A stretch of DNA of 64,000 bases from UBA4416 sp044238845 (lineage in GTDB: Bacteria > Bacteroidota > Bacteroidia > B-17B0 > Aurantibacillaceae): positions 1-64,000 of the forward strand of contig JBIICN010000020.1 of the NCBI GenBank assembly GCA_044238845.1, written 5' to 3'. The notes beneath the pieces are model-generated. The model was not told the origin of the DNA. It did no database searches and saw only the letters and a list, made by a program, of their open reading frames with translations. This document shows, piece by piece, positions 60,045 to 64,000 of this stretch. Numbering within the stretch: the stretch's first letter is position 1; each line of letters opens with the position of its first letter. Position numbers and translations under genes: made by a program.

Positions 60045-61904
60045 ATGAATAGAATTAAAAATACATATTTAACAATTACCCTTTCTTGTGTTTTGTGTTT
60101 GTTATTTTTTGTCTCTCAAGGACAAACTAAATCAACGGATATAAAAACAATTAATGGCAAAAAGTATTATATCCATAAAGTAGAAAAAGGTCAAAGCTTG
60201 TATGCTATTGCCAAAACTTATGGTATGGATGTTAATTCTATTTTAGCGGAAAATGACGAGGCTATTGACGGTTTAAAGAATGGACAAGAATTAAAAATAC
60301 CTTGTGAAAGTTTATTGCCTAAACAATCATCAATATCTATTGATACAAATAAATATGTTTATCATAAAATTTCTAAAGGAGAAACCATTTATGGAATTAC
60401 TAAAAAGTATAGTATTGATGAGAAGAAATTAGCAGGTTATAATCCAACAATTAGTGGTGGTTTAAAAGAAGGAGAATATATTATTATTGGAGAGAAAAAG
60501 AAAACCGCTCCTATAAAACTTAATCATAATATAGTAATTACAAACTCCGTTTCTACCAACGATTCATATACTGTATTGCAAGGAGAAACATTGTATGGTA
60601 TTTCTAAAAAGTTAAATATTTCACAGGATGATATTTTAAAATGGAATCCTGAAGTAAAAGATGGAATAAAACAAGGTCAGGTTTTAAAAGTAAATACTCC
60701 TAAAATAAATACAAGTATAGCTTCTAGTTCAACTTCTGTTGCAACCCAAGCACCTTTGTCATCCATAGAAAAGGATACGATTAAAATTCATAAATCTAAA
60801 AAGGGTACCTATAACATTGGTTTATTATTGCCTTTTAAATTAATAGAAAGTGAAGGGATTAATATTGATGAATTAGCTAGAGCAAAAGCTTCATTTCCTC
60901 CAACACAATCATTAGCGCTTGATTTTTATTTTGGGTTTAAAAAAGCCGTAGATTCTTTAATATCAAAAGATTTCGAAATCAACATTCATTTATTTGATGT
61001 GGAAGAAAAGGACTCTGCCAAAGTAGAAACAATTTGCAAAACACCTGAATTTAAATCATTAGATGTTGTTTTTGGACCTTTATTCGCTGGTGTTTTTAAA
61101 TTAGTTTCTGGTCGTGCTAAAGCTATAGGAATTCCAGTTGTTTCACCTCTAACTCAGCAAAACAAAATCTTATATAATAATACATTAGTAAGTAAAGTTA
61201 ATCCTTCTCAATTTACATTGATTGAAGGCTTAGCAGATTACTGCACTGATTCGTTATTAAGTTCTTCAAATATTATTATAGTAAATACAACAACTAAAGA
61301 TCAGCAATACATAAAAACGTTTAAAAGCAGATATAACGCTTTTTTATTAAAACATAATAAAACAATTAAAGATAGCATTGTTGAAGTAAAAGGCATCGCA
61401 GGTGTTAAAGCTGCTTTTATTCCTAATAAAAAAAATGTAGTCGTTTTATTAACCAATAACCATGTTTATTTACAAGACTTCATTACTCAGTTATATGTGT
61501 TTTCAGAGAAAAAAGACATATGCTTAATGGGTTTTAATAGCGTTGCAAATATTGATAATTTAGATCAAGAGTATTTAAATACCTTACAATTTCATTTTGC
61601 AGCACCTAATCATATTGATTTTAAAGATTCTACGATTCGTGCGTTAGCTAAACAATATCAAGAAGTTTACACTGCTGATCCTTCTGAATACTATTTTCAA
61701 GGATTTGATATTGCAACTTATTATTTAACTCATTTAAAAGCACAAGGTCCAGATTTCTATTTAAACCTAGATAAATATAATTGGGAAGGGATTTCTACTG
61801 GCTTTAAATTTTATAGACCTGATTCTGAAACTGGATTTGAAAACAGAGCCGTTTATATTTATAAATACTCCAATTATCAATTACACAAATTAGGATGGAA
61901 ATAA
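60045..61904 (+). CDS. LysM domains fused to an ABC-type periplasmic binding domain
   Basis: 619 residues. A hydrophobic N-terminus (about 9-25) is a signal peptide. Three LysM units follow at about 41-86 (HKVEKGQSLYAIAKTYGMD), 106-148 (HKISKGETIYGITKKYSID) and 172-214 (YTVLQGETLYGISKKLNIS), for peptidoglycan binding. A serine linker leads to a type I periplasmic-binding-protein fold (about 260-610: NIGLLLPFKL, DVVFGPLFAG, GIPVVSPLTQQN), like Leu/Ile/Val receptors. Stretches such as FQGFDIATYYLTHL fit. The role is unknown; it may sense or bind a ligand at the cell wall. It starts 9 bases after guaA and overlaps hemF. Confidence 0.85.
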   Translation: MNRIKNTYLTITLSCVLCLLFFVSQGQTKSTDIKTINGKKYYIHKVEKGQSLYAIAKTYGMDVNSILAENDEAIDGLKNGQELKIPCESLLPKQSSISIDTNKYVYHKISKGETIYGITKKYSIDEKKLAGYNPTISGGLKEGEYIIIGEKKKTAPIKLNHNIVITNSVSTNDSYTVLQGETLYGISKKLNISQDDILKWNPEVKDGIKQGQVLKVNTPKINTSIASSSTSVATQAPLSSIEKDTIKIHKSKKGTYNIGLLLPFKLIESEGINIDELARAKASFPPTQSLALDFYFGFKKAVDSLISKDFEINIHLFDVEEKDSAKVETICKTPEFKSLDVVFGPLFAGVFKLVSGRAKAIGIPVVSPLTQQNKILYNNTLVSKVNPSQFTLIEGLADYCTDSLLSSSNIIIVNTTTKDQQYIKTFKSRYNAFLLKHNKTIKDSIVEVKGIAGVKAAFIPNKKNVVVLLTNNHVYLQDFITQLYVFSEKKDICLMGFNSVANIDNLDQEYLNTLQFHFAAPNHIDFKDSTIRALAKQYQEVYTADPSEYYFQGFDIATYYLTHLKAQGPDFYLNLDKYNWEGISTGFKFYRPDSETGFENRAVYIYKYSNYQLHKLGWK

Positions 61905-62812
61905 ATAAAGAAAACATTACTGAGTGGCTAAAATCACTGCAAGATACAATTTGCAAAGCCCTTGAAACTGAAGATGGTCAAGCGAAATTTAAAGAAGAAA
62001 ACTGGACACGTGAGGAAGGTGGTGGTGGACGATCACGAGTTATTGAAAACGGAAATGTGATTGAAAAAGGTGGAGTTATGTTTTCGGCGGTAAGCGGCAA
62101 AACTCCCGATTTTTTATTCAAAGAAAAAGAACATAGTGTATCAAATACTCCTGTTCCAGAATCAACTTTTTTTGCAACGGGTATCTCTATCGTTATTCAT
62201 CCTCAAAGTCCTTTAGTTCCAATTATTCACATGAACATTCGTTATTTCGAAATGAGTAATGGTACTAGATGGTTAGGCGGCGGTATTGATTTAACGCCAC
62301 ATTATATTGTAGATGAAGATGCTCAGTTTTTTCATTCACAATTAAAAACAGTTTGTGATAAGCATCATAATTCATATTATCCTAAATTTAAAACTTGGGC
62401 AGATGATTATTTCTTTATCAATCATCGTAAAGAAACTCGTGGTATTGGAGGAATATTTTTTGATAGATTAAATCAAAATGAAGAAATGAGCTTTGAACAA
62501 AACTTTGCTTTTTGGCAAGATGTAGGTCAAGCATTTGCTCCAATTTATGTTTCATTAATGAATAAAAATAAAACTAAGATATTTACACAAGAGCAAAAAC
62601 AATGGCAATTATTACGTCGTGGTAGATATGTGGAATTTAATTTAGTATATGATAAAGGCACTAAGTTTGGATTGGAAACAAACGGACGTATTGAATCTAT
62701 CTTAATGAGTTTACCTGCAAACGCTAGTTGGTTGTATGATTATAAAACAATCGATGGTTCGGAAGAACAAAAAACATTAACAAAACTAAAAAAAGGGATT
62801 AATTGGGTTTAA
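61895..62812 (+). CDS. hemF: Oxygen-dependent coproporphyrinogen III oxidase
   Basis: 305 residues. Decarboxylates two propionates of coproporphyrinogen III to vinyl groups using O2, in heme synthesis. EEGGGGRSRVIENGNVIEKGGVMFSAV and the FEMSNGTRWLGGGIDLTPHYI metal-binding segment are diagnostic, as are the KTWADDYFFINHRKETRGIGGIFFD and RGRYVEFNLVYDKGTKFGLETNGR motifs. It implies an aerobic or microaerobic life style. The start overlaps the LysM gene by 10 bases. Confidence 0.96.
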   Translation: MEINKENITEWLKSLQDTICKALETEDGQAKFKEENWTREEGGGGRSRVIENGNVIEKGGVMFSAVSGKTPDFLFKEKEHSVSNTPVPESTFFATGISIVIHPQSPLVPIIHMNIRYFEMSNGTRWLGGGIDLTPHYIVDEDAQFFHSQLKTVCDKHHNSYYPKFKTWADDYFFINHRKETRGIGGIFFDRLNQNEEMSFEQNFAFWQDVGQAFAPIYVSLMNKNKTKIFTQEQKQWQLLRRGRYVEFNLVYDKGTKFGLETNGRIESILMSLPANASWLYDYKTIDGSEEQKTLTKLKKGINWV

Positions 62813-62814
62813 TA

Positions 62815-63384
62815 ATGAATAAGGTTCTTAAATATTTTTTACAAGGGTTAATTTTGTTTATTCCATTAGGAATAACAGTAATAGTGTTTTTAAAATTATT
62901 TCAATTTTTTGAAGGGGTTTTTTCATTTGTTGGATTAACAGGAAGCCCATTTTTAGATACAATAATATCTTTTTTAGCCTTGCTAGTTTTTATAACGATT
63001 ATTGGCTTATTAGCTTCTACTTTTTTATTTAAACGCTTATTTGCATTTATTGAAGAGAAGTTAGAACATGCCCCAATTATTAAGCATATTTATTCTCCTA
63101 TAAAAGACTTCATGAATGCATTCATGGGTAATAAAAAGCGGTTTACAAAGCCTGTATTGGTGTTAACGAATCCTCAAGCAAATATTCAGGAAATAGGATT
63201 TATAACTCAGGATGATTTAAGTGAATGGGGAATTAAAGATAAATATGCTGTTTATTTACCGTATTCTTATTCTTTTTCAGGTAGAATGATTATTGTTCCA
63301 AAAGAGCAAATAACTCCATTACCTATAGATGGTGGTGAAGCTATGAAATTTATTATTTCAGGTGGTGTAACTGATGTAGATTAA
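62815..63384 (+). CDS. DUF502 family membrane protein
   Basis: 189 residues from the ATG at 62815; the TTG at 62803 lies inside hemF. Two membrane segments (about 6-26 and 47-70) with LQGLILFIPLGITVIVFLKLF, then a soluble part with HAPIIKHIYSPIKDFMNAF and YSFSGRMIIVPKEQI, all typical of DUF502. The function is unknown. Only 2 bases separate it from the hemF stop. Confidence 0.88.
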   Translation: MNKVLKYFLQGLILFIPLGITVIVFLKLFQFFEGVFSFVGLTGSPFLDTIISFLALLVFITIIGLLASTFLFKRLFAFIEEKLEHAPIIKHIYSPIKDFMNAFMGNKKRFTKPVLVLTNPQANIQEIGFITQDDLSEWGIKDKYAVYLPYSYSFSGRMIIVPKEQITPLPIDGGEAMKFIISGGVTDVD

Positions 63385-63389
63385 TATTA

Positions 63390-63418
63390 TTGTATATTCG
63401 TTTATCTGAATAGATTTG
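63390..63418 (+). promoter_or_regulatory. Bacteroidota-type promoter of the last gene
   Basis: TTG (63390-63392), 18 bases, TAGATTTG (63411-63418). Exact consensus, 27 bases before the ATG at 63446. Confidence 0.62.
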
Positions 63419-63445
63419 TCAATTTAATTTTTAAAGAAATACAGT

Positions 63446-64000
63446 ATGAAAAAAAATATTTTAACATGTTCTGCTTTATTCATATTAGGAATAACTTATG
63501 CGCAAAAAATCACAGTAAGTGATGGTTCAGAGAAGTTTTCAAATGGAAGCCATAACGCATATAGTGCTACTATTTATGAAACATCTAAAAATGTTGCAAT
63601 GAGTAATTTTAAAAGTCTTTTAAAAGATTTGAAAAATGAAAAAGTGAAAACTGATAATGGAGAAATTTTTGGAGATAACATTTTAATTAAAGAATGGGGA
63701 AATAATCCCGTTGATATTTATGCAACATTTGAAGAAAATAAAGCTGCCAAAACAGTTATTGTTCATGTTGCCTTTGATTTAGGTGGAGCTTATTTATCTG
63801 GCTCAGATGGAGATAAGCATAATTATGCAAAAAAAATGGTTAAAGATTTTGCTGTTAAAACCACTAAAGAATCAATGGGGGATAAAGTAAAGCAATTAGA
63901 AGATATTCTTGAAAAATTGGAAGAAAATCAAAAGGATTTGCTAAAAGATGATAAAAATTTGAAACAAGATATTGTCAATTACAAACAAGAAATTGTTAAG
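63446..64000 (+). CDS. Secreted protein, C-terminus cut by the window edge
   Basis: 185 codons open to the end. Signal peptide MKKNILTCSALFILGITYAQ. The body has alternating short beta and helix segments (VSDGSEKFSNGSHNAYSATI, VHVAFDLGGAYL) and ends in a charged coiled coil (KQLEDILEKLEENQKDLL). No domain is recognised. A clean promoter precedes it. It is periplasmic or surface exposed. Confidence 0.75.
   Translation, partial: MKKNILTCSALFILGITYAQKITVSDGSEKFSNGSHNAYSATIYETSKNVAMSNFKSLLKDLKNEKVKTDNGEIFGDNILIKEWGNNPVDIYATFEENKAAKTVIVHVAFDLGGAYLSGSDGDKHNYAKKMVKDFAVKTTKESMGDKVKQLEDILEKLEENQKDLLKDDKNLKQDIVNYKQEIVK

Noticed and set aside
1..64000. Defence island, prophage, IS element, tRNA or rRNA genes
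   Set aside because: I looked for transposases, integrases, restriction, toxin-antitoxin and RNA gene signatures and saw none. All long gaps are under about 320 bases and AT-rich.

Overview
The window is an AT-rich (by eye about one third G+C) piece of a Bacteroidota chromosome, most like Flavobacteriales or a related order. The evidence is mutually consistent. There are four secreted proteins with a type IX secretion (Por) C-terminal sorting domain, a PorP/SprF-type outer-membrane protein, a SusC-like TonB receptor cut by the left edge, a Bacteroidota-type RNA polymerase omega subunit, and the bamD-rpoZ-coaBC-DUF4835 gene order. Promoters fit the Bacteroidota consensus TTG-N18-21-TAnnTTTG, and there is almost no Shine-Dalgarno. 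I see no rRNA, tRNA, insertion sequence, prophage or CRISPR array; this is mostly core chromosome.

Layout. 1-6.8 kb: partial outer-membrane receptor, gap, an isolated PAS-GAF sensor, a fumarylacetoacetase-family hydrolase and L-2-hydroxyglutarate oxidase. 7-13.7 kb: an MsbA-like exporter, a YfhO-family membrane protein and a secreted M43 metalloprotease. 13.8-19.9 kb: a tightly packed operon uvrB - CAP-domain envelope protein - prmC - tandem TonB_C protein. 20-27 kb: histidine ammonia-lyase, a small secreted protein, pyrophosphatase, a SPOR protein with PorP/SprF, exopolyphosphatase, DUF3822 and an acetyltransferase. 27-31.5 kb (minus): DUF3078, DUF4835, coaBC, rpoZ, bamD. 31.7-37.2 kb: a 1024-residue ABCG-type transporter divergent from a Pif1/RecD-like helicase. 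37.2-42.5 kb (minus): efp, a 2-hydroxyacid dehydrogenase, queE and a wbpD-wbpB-wbpA operon for a diacetamido uronic acid sugar nucleotide. 42.5-49.3 kb: pseudouridine synthase, sorting-domain protein, ASH-VWA protein, MazG, PhoH, SAM hydrolase, a monooxygenase-fold protein and a frameshifted DUF4476 gene. 49.3-56.8 kb: rhomboid, metallo-beta-lactamase hydrolase, purA, pyrR-dinB-pyrB, a sorting-domain protein, rnz and a LuxR-type response regulator. 56.8-64 kb: sorting-domain protein, then guaA - LysM/periplasmic-binding fusion - hemF - DUF502, and a gene cut by the right edge.

Several genes serve nucleotide supply (purA, guaA, pyrR, pyrB, MazG, ppa) and others build the envelope (bamD, PorP/SprF, SPOR, MsbA-like, wbp genes, LysM fusion).

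The most notable observations are a 7-G run that splits the DUF4476 gene, a perfect terminator-like hairpin inside the rnz coding region, and a 17-base repeat shared between an intergenic array and the coding sequence of prmC. There are also several palindromic intergenic repeat families, and -7 boxes so close to start codons that leaderless mRNAs are likely. I did not find a clear new defence or biosynthetic system.
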